Shown: positions 1-7,291, counted from the first letter of the stretch. The stretch: DNA of 35,158 nucleotides from Coriobacteriia bacterium (GCA_025361885.1 JANYJF010000045.1:1-35158), one strand, 5' to 3'. Notes: a model not told the origin generated them from the sequence alone. Numbers and translations are program-made.

Positions 1-966
1 CGGGAGCTGGCCGCGAAGTACGAGATCCCGAACGTGTACTCGGATTGGCGGGTGATGCTCCAGCGAGGTGATCTGGATGCCGTTGTCGTCGCGGTGCCGG
101 ACGATCTCCATTTCGCGATCACCATGACCGCCCTCGACGCCGGTCTCCACGTCCTGTGCGAGAAGCCGCTGGCCTTCAGCCTTCAGCAGGCCGAGACGAT
201 GCTCGCGAAAGCGGAGTCCGCCGGCGTCAGACACATGACGTACTTCACATGGCGCTGGGTGCCCCACATCCAGTATCTGCGCCAGCTCGTCGAGCAGGGA
301 TACATAGGCCGGTGCTACGACGTCCAGCTCCACTACGTGGGTTCCTACGCGAGGGGCGCCGCCCCCGGGTGGAAGTGGGACCGTCAACACGGGCTGGGCG
401 TACTCGGCGATCTGGGTTCTCACATGATCGATCTGGGGCGACTCCTCGTCGGCGAGATGACCCAGGTCCAAGCCAGTCTGAGCGTTCGAGTGGACAAGCA
501 TGATGCTCAAGGCGCGTCCTTCGAGCCCGCGAATGATTCCGCGAGTCTGATCCTGCGCTTCGCCAACGGCGCGACCGGCGGCATGTTCGTCAGCGCCGCC
601 GCCGATCTTGGCGATCTCGGACAGGAGATGCGCATCGTCCTCCACGGTGACAAGGGCACACTGGAGGCGTATGCGAACGCCTCCACTCAGATAGTCAGCG
701 GCCTGCACGACGGTGCATCCGAGTTCCGGGTCCTGCCCGTCCCGGAAAGCATCCTGGGCGGTATCGACCAGTCGGCCTCTCTGTGGCGGCAGCAGTTCCC
801 GCGACTGTTCACGGAGCAGCCGGTCGGCACGCGGCTGTTCATCGATTCGATACTCGCCGGTACTCCGGTATCGCCGAGCTTCCGTGACGGCATGAAGGCG
901 CAGGCCGTGATCGAGGCGGCTTTCGAGTCCGACCTCACCGGCTGCTGGGCTGATGTGAAGGCGTGA
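1..966 (+). CDS. Gfo/Idh/MocA-family oxidoreductase, 5'-truncated
   Basis: The reading frame is open from the first base of the window, so the true start and the N-terminal GxGxxG nucleotide-binding loop lie outside. What remains shows the second half of a Rossmann domain ending in the family hallmark CEKP (about 157-168), where the Lys is a conserved cofactor and catalytic residue. A C-terminal alpha/beta substrate domain follows, with the G-D-L-G-S-H-M-I-D segment typical of the GFO_IDH_MocA C-terminal fold. Members are NAD(P)-dependent sugar, inositol or bile-pigment dehydrogenases; the substrate cannot be told from sequence. The stop is at 964-966. It converges on a minus-strand cytochrome gene only 19 bases away, with no obvious terminator between them. 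A GTG at 34 is an internal codon, not a convincing start. Confidence 0.88.
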   Translation, partial: RELAAKYEIPNVYSDWRVMLQRGDLDAVVVAVPDDLHFAITMTALDAGLHVLCEKPLAFSLQQAETMLAKAESAGVRHMTYFTWRWVPHIQYLRQLVEQGYIGRCYDVQLHYVGSYARGAAPGWKWDRQHGLGVLGDLGSHMIDLGRLLVGEMTQVQASLSVRVDKHDAQGASFEPANDSASLILRFANGATGGMFVSAAADLGDLGQEMRIVLHGDKGTLEAYANASTQIVSGLHDGASEFRVLPVPESILGGIDQSASLWRQQFPRLFTEQPVGTRLFIDSILAGTPVSPSFRDGMKAQAVIEAAFESDLTGCWADVKA

Positions 967-985
967 TCCTCGGGCTCGTCTGTGC

Positions 986-1576
986 CTACTGCCGGCTGAG
1001 CACTTTGAGGTAGGCGACCGTGGCATCAAGGTCGGCGCCTGACATCTGCCAGCGAGGCATGACGGCGTGGAGCGGCTTGCCGGTCTCGTCCAGTCCTTCG
1101 TGGATCGCCCTTTGGATGGTCGCGTCCGTGAAGCCCGCTTTGATGAGCGCATCGTAGGTCACGTCGGGCACCTTTACGGCGTTCCCGTTCATCATCCTGA
1201 TCGTCCCGCCGCGTCCGTTCGCGCCGTGGCAGGAACCGCAACCCCCACCGCCCATCATGAGCGAGCCCTGGGACACGTTCGCCGCGGTGCTCGAGATGCG
1301 CCGACCGTCAGTGCCCACACCGGTGAGGAAGATGGCCTGGCCGACCGACGAGTAGCTGCCTGCCGAGCCACCCCGGCCCATCATGCCGCTTCCGCTGCCT
1401 GCCGGGCCTCCCGGGGAAGTCGTGCCGCCCCCGCCATCGATCGTCCCACCGCCGGCGTTCTGGTTCGCGCCACCGTTCGTGTTGCCCGAAGTGCCCGGAT
1501 TCGAGCACCCGACGAGCGCCGCCAACAGCATCGCACCAAGAAGCCCTGAGACCACTACCTGCGCATGTCGATGCAT
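986..1576 (-). CDS. c-type cytochrome lipoprotein
   Basis: A predicted 196-residue exported monohaem protein. It has a lipoprotein signal peptide (basic start MHRHAQ, hydrophobic stretch, lipobox LVGC), so it should be anchored to the outer face of the membrane. A long Gly/Ser/Asn/Pro linker of about 50 residues follows, then a compact cytochrome c domain with the haem motif CGSCH. A C-terminal segment HAVMPRWQMS could supply the distal Met ligand and is followed by a helix ending YLKVL. The start is ATG on the minus strand at 1576, with GGAG about 8 bases upstream; the frame is open further upstream, but that extension has no signal sequence. The likely role is electron transfer outside the cell membrane; its partner is not evident. 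It lies in a cluster of small exported or membrane proteins, two of which also carry Cys-His haem-like motifs. Confidence 0.8.
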   Translation of the reverse strand: MHRHAQVVVSGLLGAMLLAALVGCSNPGTSGNTNGGANQNAGGGTIDGGGGTTSPGGPAGSGSGMMGRGGSAGSYSSVGQAIFLTGVGTDGRRISSTAANVSQGSLMMGGGGCGSCHGANGRGGTIRMMNGNAVKVPDVTYDALIKAGFTDATIQRAIHEGLDETGKPLHAVMPRWQMSGADLDATVAYLKVLSRQ

Positions 1577-1647
1577 CTTCGCTCCGATCGTCGAGGGATC
1601 CGTACCGGTACCTTCACGGAACGAGGTCACAGACTCAGTCGCGACTA

Positions 1648-1968
1648 CTAGCTGCCCGAACGTCGCTGCTGGTACGCCCGCCCGCTGCCCCCATGCGTGC
1701 TGAGGTCGAACAGGAGCGCGATCGCGAGGATGACCCATTCGAGTAGGGTGATCCCGCCTGGCGCGACGAAGACGAAGGCGACGGTCGTCCACGGCAGCAG
1801 CAGGAAGCCCAAGGCCGGCCAGATCCACGACGGAGTCATCCAGCCGCCGAGCGTCGCTGTCCAGCCGCCGAAGGTCCCGACCACACGAGCCGGATCGGCG
1901 AACCACCACAAGACGAGTGCGAAGCGCGGTGCGCCGGCAAGCAGCAAGACCCCTAGGCAGCAGCCCAT
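1648..1968 (-). CDS. small multi-pass membrane protein, unknown function
   Basis: This 106-residue protein begins MGCCLGVLLLAG and has about three hydrophobic segments. Tryptophan-rich stretches (WPALGFLLLPWTTVAFVFV and a later LLEWVILAIALLFDL) are followed by a basic Arg/Gln-rich tail, suggesting an inner-membrane protein with a cytoplasmic C terminus. ATG at 1968 is preceded by GAGGGGG at a good distance on the minus strand. I do not recognise the family. It lies 71 bases upstream of the cytochrome lipoprotein on the same strand, so the two are probably co-transcribed, which hints at a shared membrane redox role but does not prove it. Confidence 0.65.
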   Translation of the reverse strand: MGCCLGVLLLAGAPRFALVLWWFADPARVVGTFGGWTATLGGWMTPSWIWPALGFLLLPWTTVAFVFVAPGGITLLEWVILAIALLFDLSTHGGSGRAYQQRRSGS

Positions 1969-2029
1969 CGATGACCCCCTCAGTCGGTGTCGCTCGTTCG
2001 TTGATACCCGTTAGCCCGAGCGGAAGTGC

Positions 2030-2371
2030 CTAGCGGTCTGCACGTCCCCCGTAGCCTGACTGCTCTCCCACGAAGTGGACGCCGCCGTGCAGGGGATCGA
2101 CGGTTCCCAGAGTCACGGGCGGCTCCGGTGCGATCACGGGCGCGGGTGGCGCCACGGGAGCCTGTGCCACGGGAGCCTGAGCCGGCCTGGCTGCGGGAGC
2201 CTGCGCCGGCTTGCTCGACTTCTTGCTCGTCGTCGAGGGCGTTTTGGATCCGCCATGGCAGCGGCATCCCTGTCCGAGGTTGGGGTGGGCATAAGCCGGG
2301 GTCGCGGCAATCCCGAGGGCCAGCAAGGAACCCAAGAGCAGTGTCGCGGCGATCATCAGGAGTCTCTTCAC
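2030..2371 (-). CDS. secreted small protein with CxCH motif
   Basis: A predicted 113-residue exported protein. The chosen start is GTG at 2371, preceded by AAAGGA about 6 bases away. It gives a clean signal peptide (VKRLLM, hydrophobic core, AYA cleavage site) followed directly by HPNLGQGCRCHGG. The C-R-C-H motif has one residue between the cysteines instead of the two of a normal haem c site, so covalent haem binding is uncertain; a metal or an unusual haem could be bound. The middle is a low-complexity Pro/Ala/Val/Gln stretch of repeated AQAPVA-like units. The tail has DPLHGGVHF. It is divergent from the CxxCH/DUF5648 protein at 2574, sharing a 202-base control region with it, and lies upstream of the two other minus-strand genes. 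Family not recognised. Confidence 0.6.
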   Translation of the reverse strand: MKRLLMIAATLLLGSLLALGIAATPAYAHPNLGQGCRCHGGSKTPSTTSKKSSKPAQAPAARPAQAPVAQAPVAPPAPVIAPEPPVTLGTVDPLHGGVHFVGEQSGYGGRADR

Positions 2372-2478
2372 GCGTGGTCCTTTCGACGTGCGGGTGTACA
2401 AGGGCCCCACGGAGCACCGCTGATGCCATCTGAGGCGAGTGTGAGGAGACCCTTACGCCGCGCCCACATGAGATGGGC

Positions 2479-2494
2479 GTGTGAGTCTTCACAC
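2479..2494. promoter_or_regulatory. palindrome GTGTGA-N4-TCACAC in a divergent control region
   Basis: Perfect 6-base arms separated by GTCT lie between the divergent genes at 2371 (minus) and 2574 (plus). Just upstream, a second inverted repeat, CGCCCA-N7-TGGGCG (2461-2479), abuts it. The arms resemble Crp/Fnr half-sites (TGTGA/TCACA), but the spacer is two bases shorter than the N6 of the Crp consensus, so regulator identity is open. A role as an operator is inferred from position and symmetry only. Confidence 0.35.
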
Positions 2495-2534
2495 ACTTGC
2501 GAGACAAGCGGTCGATGGCCCCGGCGTTGCTTCT

Positions 2535-2567
2535 CGGAGGTGTTCCAGCAACCCTCCGAAAGGGAGG
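2535..2567 (+). promoter_or_regulatory. mutually exclusive hairpins at the ribosome binding site
   Basis: CCTCC at 2553-2557 can pair with GGAGG at 2536-2540 (a 12-base loop within CGGAGG/CCTCCG) or with the Shine-Dalgarno GGAGG at 2563-2567 (a 5-base loop). The first pairing would free the ribosome binding site of the gene at 2574 and the second would hide it. A further pairing, GTTGC 2526-2530 with GCAAC 2548-2552, overlaps both. This looks able to switch translation, but I recognise no known riboswitch class and give no ligand. Confidence 0.3.
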
Positions 2568-2573
2568 TCCTTC

Positions 2574-3656
2574 ATGACGAAGCTCCATGTCAGGGCGGCG
2601 CTACTGATCGGCGCCGCCACGGTGGCCATGCTCGGCTTCACGGCCACTGCCCAGGCACTGCCGACCTACACGACGCAATGCTCAGGGTGTCACTCGGGTG
2701 GCGGCGTGTCGTTGACGGCCACGCCGGTGTCGAACAACGGTACGACCGCCATATACAACGTGAACGTCGGCGGCGGAACCGCATGGGCTCTGTTCAACGG
2801 TGCGACGAAGACCACATATGCCGCTTCGCCCACCGGGCAGATCTCCGTCCCAGTCGGCAGCACCTACACGCTCTTCGGAGTCAATGGGCCCACGACTTCG
2901 AACGGCGTCTCGCAGCTCGCAGTCAGTCCGGTAGCGCCGCCTGTTCCGGTGGTGGTCGGCAGCATCTCGGGCACGGTGACCGACGCGTCATCGACCGTCG
3001 GGATCGCCGGCGCGAGCGTGAGCATCGGAGGCACGTCTCTCAGCGCCACGACCAACTCCCTCGGTGCCTATTCGATCGCGTCGGTCCCAGTGGGTGCTCG
3101 CACGGCGACGATCGCGGCCGCGGGGCACGTCTCGCAGACCAAGTCGTTCACGGTCACGCAGAACGTGAACACCGCCGTCAACGCCGTCCTGGTCAAGGCG
3201 TCGGTCAATCAGATGGTCCCGGTGTACCGCTTCTACAACATGCACGCGGGAGTGCACTTCTACACCGCGAGCGAAGCGGAGAAGGCCAACATCATCAACA
3301 CGCTGAGCTCCGTGTACCGATTCGAGGGCCCCGCCTATTACGTGAACGCCGCCAACCCCTCGAACAACCAGCCGCTGTATCGCTTCTACAACATGGTGGC
3401 CGGAGTGCACTTCTACACCGCCACTGAGTCCGAGAAGACGAACGTGATGAACACCATGGCCGCCCTCTACCGCATGGAGGGTCCGTCCTACTACGTGTCG
3501 AACACCTCCGCGAACGCGTTCCCGGTCTACCGGTTCTACAACCTCCACGCCGGTGTGCACTTCTACACCGCCAGCGAGTCCGAGAAGGCCAACGTCATCA
3601 ACACGCTCGGGTCCGTCTATCGATTCGAGGGTGTCGGCTTCTACGTGGGCAAGTAG
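2574..3656 (+). CDS. secreted haem-motif protein with carboxypeptidase-regulatory-like domain and three DUF5648-like repeats
   Basis: A predicted 360-residue exported protein. ATG at 2574 follows a strong GGGAGG. Residues 1-28 are a signal peptide ending TAQA. CSGCH (residues 36-40) is a canonical haem c motif just after the cleavage site. A short beta-rich region follows, then a carboxypeptidase-regulatory-like (beta-sandwich) domain around residues 128-205, beginning GSISGTVTD. The C-terminal half has three repeats of about 50 residues starting near 216, 267 and 317, each opening with YRFYN, followed by AGVHFYTA, an S/E-E-K segment and YR-EG. This pattern matches the DUF5648 repeat, found in secreted or surface bacterial proteins and of unknown role. 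The protein ends with the last repeat (YVGK), with no sorting signal or membrane anchor visible, so it is probably released or held by partners. Confidence 0.75.
   Translation: MTKLHVRAALLIGAATVAMLGFTATAQALPTYTTQCSGCHSGGGVSLTATPVSNNGTTAIYNVNVGGGTAWALFNGATKTTYAASPTGQISVPVGSTYTLFGVNGPTTSNGVSQLAVSPVAPPVPVVVGSISGTVTDASSTVGIAGASVSIGGTSLSATTNSLGAYSIASVPVGARTATIAAAGHVSQTKSFTVTQNVNTAVNAVLVKASVNQMVPVYRFYNMHAGVHFYTASEAEKANIINTLSSVYRFEGPAYYVNAANPSNNQPLYRFYNMVAGVHFYTATESEKTNVMNTMAALYRMEGPSYYVSNTSANAFPVYRFYNLHAGVHFYTASESEKANVINTLGSVYRFEGVGFYVGK
3219..3653 (+). repeat. three in-frame tandem repeats of about 150 bp
   Basis: Copies begin at about 3219, 3372 and 3522, encoding the DUF5648-like units of the gene at 2574. 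Copies 1 and 3 are nearest in sequence (ASEAEKANIINTL versus ASESEKANVINTL), with copy 2 more diverged, so the order does not suggest a very recent expansion by simple slippage. Confidence 0.8.
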
Positions 3657-3721
3657 TAGCAGGATCGCGATCCGATCCATCGAGGTCCCGCGTGGGCCCC
3701 GGCGCCGGTGGAGGGGTCAGG

Positions 3722-3862
3722 TTGGCGAACAAGCTCGACAAGGACGGCCAGTACGACCCGGACGCTGAGCTCACCCGCCAGTTCCTGGTCGGTTGCGCCG
3801 TCCTTCTCGTTCTGTTCGTGCTGCTCTCGGGGCTGATCGGCTACCTGTGGCTCAGCCGCTGA
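3722..3862 (+). CDS. 46-residue single-pass membrane peptide
   Basis: This is a small gene starting at TTG 3722, with GGAGGGG about 5 bases upstream, and stopping at 3860-3862. It encodes a short charged N-terminal segment (NKLDKDGQYDPDAELTRQ) followed by one strong transmembrane helix (FLVGCAVLLVLFVLLSGLIG) and a tiny tail. The ribosome binding site and the clean amphipathic-to-hydrophobic layout argue for a real protein. No function is recognised; small single-helix proteins of this shape often serve as accessory subunits of membrane complexes, and the neighbouring cytochrome-like genes make that plausible but unproven. Confidence 0.5.
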   Translation: MANKLDKDGQYDPDAELTRQFLVGCAVLLVLFVLLSGLIGYLWLSR

Positions 3863-3899
3863 GCGAGTCCCGTGCGGCGCCTGTGTCGTGAAGCGGGAC

Positions 3900-3931
3900 T
3901 TGACGAAACGGCTACTCGATCGTCATATACT
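3900..3931 (+). promoter_or_regulatory. promoter of the cold-shock gene
   Basis: TTGACG (3900-3905) and TATACT (3926-3931) are near-consensus boxes in otherwise GC-rich DNA. The spacer of 20 bases is longer than ideal, so the -35 box may be imperfectly chosen. Transcription would begin near 3938, giving a leader of about 105 bases before the cspA-like start. A long leader is usual for cold-shock genes, where it folds as a temperature-sensitive element. Confidence 0.5.
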
Positions 3932-4042
3932 TCTGCAGGGGCCGGTCGACGGTCCACACGTTCAGCGGTGTGACCTCCGCATTCGTGTAGGGGCAGGTCA
4001 GCCGCGTCCTTGTGCCCTTTGGGGCGGATAGGCAGGTCGGGA

Positions 4043-4246
4043 ATGGCTGAGGGTGTCGTCAAGTGGTTCAATCCGGACAAGGGCTACGGCTTCATCTCTC
4101 GTGAGGATGGCGACGATGTGTTCGTCCACTTCTCCGAGATCCAGACCGAGGGTTTCAAGACCCTCGACGAGGGTCAGGCCGTGGAGTTCGAGGTCACGAC
4201 CGGACAGAACGGCAAGCTGCAGGCGAGCAACGTCCGCGCGAAGTAG
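4043..4246 (+). CDS. CspA-family cold-shock protein
   Basis: A predicted 67-residue single cold-shock domain, the normal family length. It has the RNA-binding motifs RNP1 (KGYGFIS) and RNP2 (VFVHFSEI), the opening GVVKWFN, and the usual C-terminal strand LQASNVRAK. Such proteins bind single-stranded RNA and DNA and act as RNA chaperones in the cytoplasm. ATG at 4043 is the only start that fits the family; the Shine-Dalgarno (AGGTCGGGA) is weak. It is monocistronic, with its own promoter, long leader and terminator. Several cold-shock paralogues usually exist, so I give no specific symbol. Confidence 0.97.
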   Translation: MAEGVVKWFNPDKGYGFISREDGDDVFVHFSEIQTEGFKTLDEGQAVEFEVTTGQNGKLQASNVRAK

Positions 4247-4273
4247 GGCGCGGGCTAGCATGGCTTTGCGCGA

Positions 4274-4303
4274 GGGCGGCCCCGATCGGGGCCGCCCTTC
4301 ATG
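4274..4303 (+). terminator. intrinsic terminator after the cold-shock gene
   Basis: A perfect 10-base-pair stem, GGGCGGCCCC (4274-4283) with GGGGCCGCCC (4288-4297) and a GATC loop, is followed by TTCATGTT. The T-tract is short, as is common in high-GC genomes. It sits 27 bases after the cold-shock stop codon. Confidence 0.8.
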
Positions 4304-4383
4304 TTCCAGTGCCCTGCATCCGGTATCCTTGTGCTCGAGCGCGGAGCGTCCTCGCGCCCATCGATGCGAGAGGAATCGCCGCA

Positions 4384-4725
4384 GTGCCACGTGAGGAATC
4401 CGAAGCGGTCAGACGTGCCTTGGATGCCGGTGAGCTCAATGAGCTGCCACCGAACCGGGTGCCCGGGTGGATCGGGGAGAAGGGGCCGGATCTTCGCAAG
4501 ACCGAGTCATACGAGCACGGGCTGAACGCGGGCGTCTCACAGGAGCTCGACACCCCCGTCATGTTCCTGTTGCTGGTGGTGGCCTTCGTCGTGTTCTTCC
4601 CGGCCGCATACGTGCTGCTGTGGCGCTCTCGCGCGTTCTCCCGCCGCTACAGGATCGTGGCCACCGTGGTCATGAGCGTGCTCGTGCTTGCAGTCGGCGT
4701 CGGGCTGACGCTGCACCGCATCTAG
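4384..4725 (+). CDS. small two-helix membrane protein, unknown
   Basis: A predicted 113-residue protein from GTG at 4384, with GAGAGG about 10 bases upstream. The N-terminal 60 residues are charged and soluble (PREESEAVRRALDAGEL, then PNRVPGWIGEKGPDLRKTE). Two transmembrane helices joined by a basic loop (RSRAFSRRYR) fill the C-terminal half. A TATCCT box at 4324-4329 could be its -10 element, without a convincing -35. I do not recognise the family; both termini are probably cytoplasmic by the positive-inside rule. The next gene starts 64 bases later on the same strand. Confidence 0.6.
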   Translation: MPREESEAVRRALDAGELNELPPNRVPGWIGEKGPDLRKTESYEHGLNAGVSQELDTPVMFLLLVVAFVVFFPAAYVLLWRSRAFSRRYRIVATVVMSVLVLAVGVGLTLHRI

Positions 4726-4789
4726 GTCTTTGCTTGACGTATCCTGCGACGTGACGGTCGGGGAGTTGTCGGACGGAAAGGGGAGCATC

Positions 4790-5182
4790 GTGAAGGCTGC
4801 AACGATCATCGGCATGCTGTTCGTGCTGGTCGCGATGGTGCTGTACTCCTTGGGTGTGTGGGGGGCGTTCCGCAGGCGCGCCTTCACTCGCACCCATCTG
4901 ATACTTCTGGTCGTCGGCCTAGCCTTCGACATAGGCGCCACGGCCGCCATGAGCTCCACGATCGGCTGGACCCTCGACATGCGCCCCGGACTGCCGCTGG
5001 TGCACACTGTTCTGGCATTGCTTGCGTTCTTCGGCATGCTCGCAGGCACTGTGGCAGCCTACGTGGCGTTCCGTCGCACCGACACGGGCGCCATGAAGAC
5101 CGTCACGCGATGGTTGCTGGCGCCGTGGGTGTTGTGGGCCTTCATGTTCGTTTGGGGCAGCACCCGAGTGGGGCTCAGATAG
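4790..5182 (+). CDS. four-helix membrane protein (possibly TIGR03987/HsmA-like)
   Basis: A predicted 130-residue integral membrane protein. GTG at 4790 follows GGAAAGGGGAG and opens directly into the first helix (VKAATIIGMLFVLVAMVLYS); an upstream TTG at 4730 has no ribosome binding site. Four hydrophobic segments alternate with short basic loops (FRRRAFTRTH). Length, helix count and the DIGATAAMSSTIGW loop recall the TIGR03987 family of uncharacterised membrane proteins; this is a weak, memory-based match. The 3' end overlaps the convergent protease gene by 8 bases. Confidence 0.6.
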   Translation: MKAATIIGMLFVLVAMVLYSLGVWGAFRRRAFTRTHLILLVVGLAFDIGATAAMSSTIGWTLDMRPGLPLVHTVLALLAFFGMLAGTVAAYVAFRRTDTGAMKTVTRWLLAPWVLWAFMFVWGSTRVGLR

Positions 5183-6041
5183 TCCGCCAGGGGCGGAACA
5201 CCACGAGCCAGAACACCGTCGCTTGGATGACCACGACGGCGAGTGCGAGAAGTGGCGAGGTTTCAGCGGTCGTGAAGACCGGCGCCGTGCCCGCGATCAC
5301 CGATGTCGACGTGCCCACGACGATGGCGGCCGCGAGATTGTTGGCCACATGCAGCCCGATCGCGAGCTCCAGGCGATCATCGCGCAGTGCCACCGCCGTG
5401 AGGAATCCGCCCATCAGCGCGTACGACGCCACCACCGCCCACCCGCCCGAGCCGACCTCCGGGTTGCCGAGGTGGGGGAGCGCGAAGAGCGTCGCACCCA
5501 AGGGTACGAGCAGCCACCAGGACCTGGTGTATCGGGCTATCGCCTGCAGTAGATAGCCGCGGAAGAACATCTCCTCGCCGAGCGCCTGGAGCGCGATGAG
5601 CGGCACCAGAGCCACAAGCGACGCGAAGAAGGGCCCCGGCTGGAACGTGAGCCGGTAGGCGCCGGGCGCAAGCAGCACCGCGACGACCTCCGCGACGGAC
5701 AGGAGTGCCGCCCACACGGCCGCTCCTGAAGCGATCCGCCGCCATTCGATGTGAGGCCGCGCCGTGACCAGCGAGCGAAGCGTCCGGCCGTGCACCGCCG
5801 TCTGCACCAGCCACAACCCGCCTGTGAGGCCGATCGGAGCCCAGAAGAAGCCCCACAGCCGCAGCATGCCTGTGTAGCCGGCGGGTAGCGGAAGCTTCGA
5901 GGCGAACGCCGCTGCCACCGAGGTGCCGATCGTCATCGCGATCTGCCATGTCGCGAAGATCGCGATCGCGCCTCCGATCGAGCGCCACGCACCGCCGCGA
6001 CCGGTGGAGACAGCGTCGAGGAACGGCGAACGGTCCTGCAT
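5175..6041 (-). CDS. CPBP-family intramembrane metalloprotease
   Basis: A predicted 288-residue polytopic membrane protein with the CPBP (Abi/Rce1-like) signature in order: EEMFFRGYL (the EExxxR motif with the catalytic Glu pair), FALPHL (FxxxH), and HVANN near the last helices (HxxxN). About seven or eight hydrophobic segments are visible. In the family these residues activate water within the membrane to cut substrates. Bacterial members are linked to bacteriocin self-immunity, protein maturation or unknown tasks. ATG at 6041 is preceded by AGGAGG on the minus strand. It is transcribed against both neighbours, so it forms its own unit. Confidence 0.9.
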   Translation of the reverse strand: MQDRSPFLDAVSTGRGGAWRSIGGAIAIFATWQIAMTIGTSVAAAFASKLPLPAGYTGMLRLWGFFWAPIGLTGGLWLVQTAVHGRTLRSLVTARPHIEWRRIASGAAVWAALLSVAEVVAVLLAPGAYRLTFQPGPFFASLVALVPLIALQALGEEMFFRGYLLQAIARYTRSWWLLVPLGATLFALPHLGNPEVGSGGWAVVASYALMGGFLTAVALRDDRLELAIGLHVANNLAAAIVVGTSTSVIAGTAPVFTTAETSPLLALAVVVIQATVFWLVVFRPWRTI

Positions 6042-6213
6042 CGAACCTCCTGACGGCGCCTGCGTGTAGTCACGGCCAGTCTACCCTCAGCGGGACGAGC
6101 GCCGCGCGGAGCGCTTCCTGTATGCTTGGCGCGTCGACCGCGTGCGATGCTGTGGCGGCGGCGTGTGCGCTCAGCGAGATCGTGCCGAGGCGCAGTCGGA
6201 GGGGTCGGGGTCC

Positions 6214-6444
6214 ATGGGGCAGCTCGCGGACGTCTGCGTGGCGGTCCTGGAGCCGTACATCGGTCGCGTGGTGGCCGACACGGTGGTCCGGGCGACGGCG
6301 CTCGCCCTCGGGAAGCCGATGGACGAGCTGTGCGACACCGACCTGCCGGCCCTGATCAAGAACATCCGTAGGGTGCTGGAGCCCGTCGCGGCTCAGTCCA
6401 CTGTCGATGACATCGTCCGAGACATCGAGATGAGGGTGGCATGA
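6214..6444 (+). CDS. 76-residue helical protein coupled to a membrane protein
   Basis: ATG at 6214 has GGAGGGG about 10 bases upstream. The product is predicted all-helical, with the segment LEPYIGRVVADTVVRATALA, a PALIKNIRRVLEP segment and a C-terminal DDIVRDIEMRV. There is no signal peptide or membrane segment. The stop codon overlaps the next start as ATGA, implying translational coupling, so this small cytoplasmic protein may act with the membrane protein that follows. A TATGCT box at 6121-6126 may be its -10. The family is not recognised. Confidence 0.6.
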   Translation: MGQLADVCVAVLEPYIGRVVADTVVRATALALGKPMDELCDTDLPALIKNIRRVLEPVAAQSTVDDIVRDIEMRVA

Positions 6445-7256
6445 TCGCGGCTGAACGGGTCGTCTCCAGCTACACCAGGAGCGTTGCCGCCGCGGGCGCG
6501 GTCATCCTTGTCCTGGTCTCGCTCGCCGTGGCGCTGGTTCCCGGGACCGAGGCGCAGGCGTTCCTGTCGGACTGGGCCAGCGCCGTGATCGGTCTGACGA
6601 CTGCCGGCTTCATCCTGCGAACCGCATTCATGTATCGCCCGGGCGAGAAGCCGCGGCGCAACTGGATGCTCATCGGCGCGGCGGTCACGCTGTGGGCCTT
6701 CGGCGACGGGATCTACGCGCTCATCGAGTCGTCCACGCACTCGGCCCCTACCATCCCGGGACCGCAGGACGTCTTCTACGTGGCCGGCTATGTGCTGATC
6801 CCGGTCGCATTGTTGATGATCGCCTACTCATATCGGCGACTCGTCGACATGCGCTGGCCCGTGTTCGTGGCGGGAGGACTGACCGCCGCCATGGTCGGAG
6901 TCGCGTGGCTCGGCGTTCTGCAGCCGAGTCTCGAGACGACGTCGGGCCAGTTAGCTGCTCGACTCATCCTGGCCTCGTATCCGCTCGCCGTGGTGGTCCT
7001 CGCACTCGGACCGGTCATCCTGATCCTGGTGACGATCACGCGGCTGGGGACGGGCCGCCTGGCATGGCCATGGTGGTTCGGGGCCGCAGGTGCCGGAGTG
7101 GTGGCCATCTCCGAGATCTCCTACTCGTACTTGAACTTCCACACCGGGTACACGTCGGGTTCGTTCGTGGACTATGGCTGGATGCTTGGCTACTACCTGA
7201 TCCTGGTGGCTGCCCTGTTGGAACGCGACGTGCAGTCACTCGGCGCCCCTTCGTAG
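6441..7256 (+). CDS. seven-or-more-helix membrane protein resembling sensor membrane domains
   Basis: A predicted 271-residue integral membrane protein with about eight hydrophobic segments and almost no soluble region. Segments such as LWAFGDGIYALIE and GPQDVFYVAGYVLIPVALL resemble the multi-helix sensory membrane region found before GGDEF or kinase domains in actinobacterial proteins, but here no output domain follows; the chain ends LGAPS shortly after the last helix. It starts within the stop codon of the preceding 76-residue gene. One reading is a split receptor, in which the helical partner carries the signal; this is inference. Otherwise it is a hypothetical membrane protein. Confidence 0.65.
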   Translation: MIAAERVVSSYTRSVAAAGAVILVLVSLAVALVPGTEAQAFLSDWASAVIGLTTAGFILRTAFMYRPGEKPRRNWMLIGAAVTLWAFGDGIYALIESSTHSAPTIPGPQDVFYVAGYVLIPVALLMIAYSYRRLVDMRWPVFVAGGLTAAMVGVAWLGVLQPSLETTSGQLAARLILASYPLAVVVLALGPVILILVTITRLGTGRLAWPWWFGAAGAGVVAISEISYSYLNFHTGYTSGSFVDYGWMLGYYLILVAALLERDVQSLGAPS

Positions 7257-7291
7257 GCGAACCCGTTAGCACCGAGGTGGTCGCGGGCTGC

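Noticed and set aside
2495-2573. Cyclic-di-GMP (GEMM) riboswitch before the haem/DUF5648 gene
   Set aside because: The conserved GEMM core and tetraloop-receptor sequences are not present.
3662-3673. Palindrome GGATCGCGATCC after the DUF5648-repeat gene
   Set aside because: No loop and no T-tract, so it is not a convincing terminator; could be chance in GC-rich DNA.
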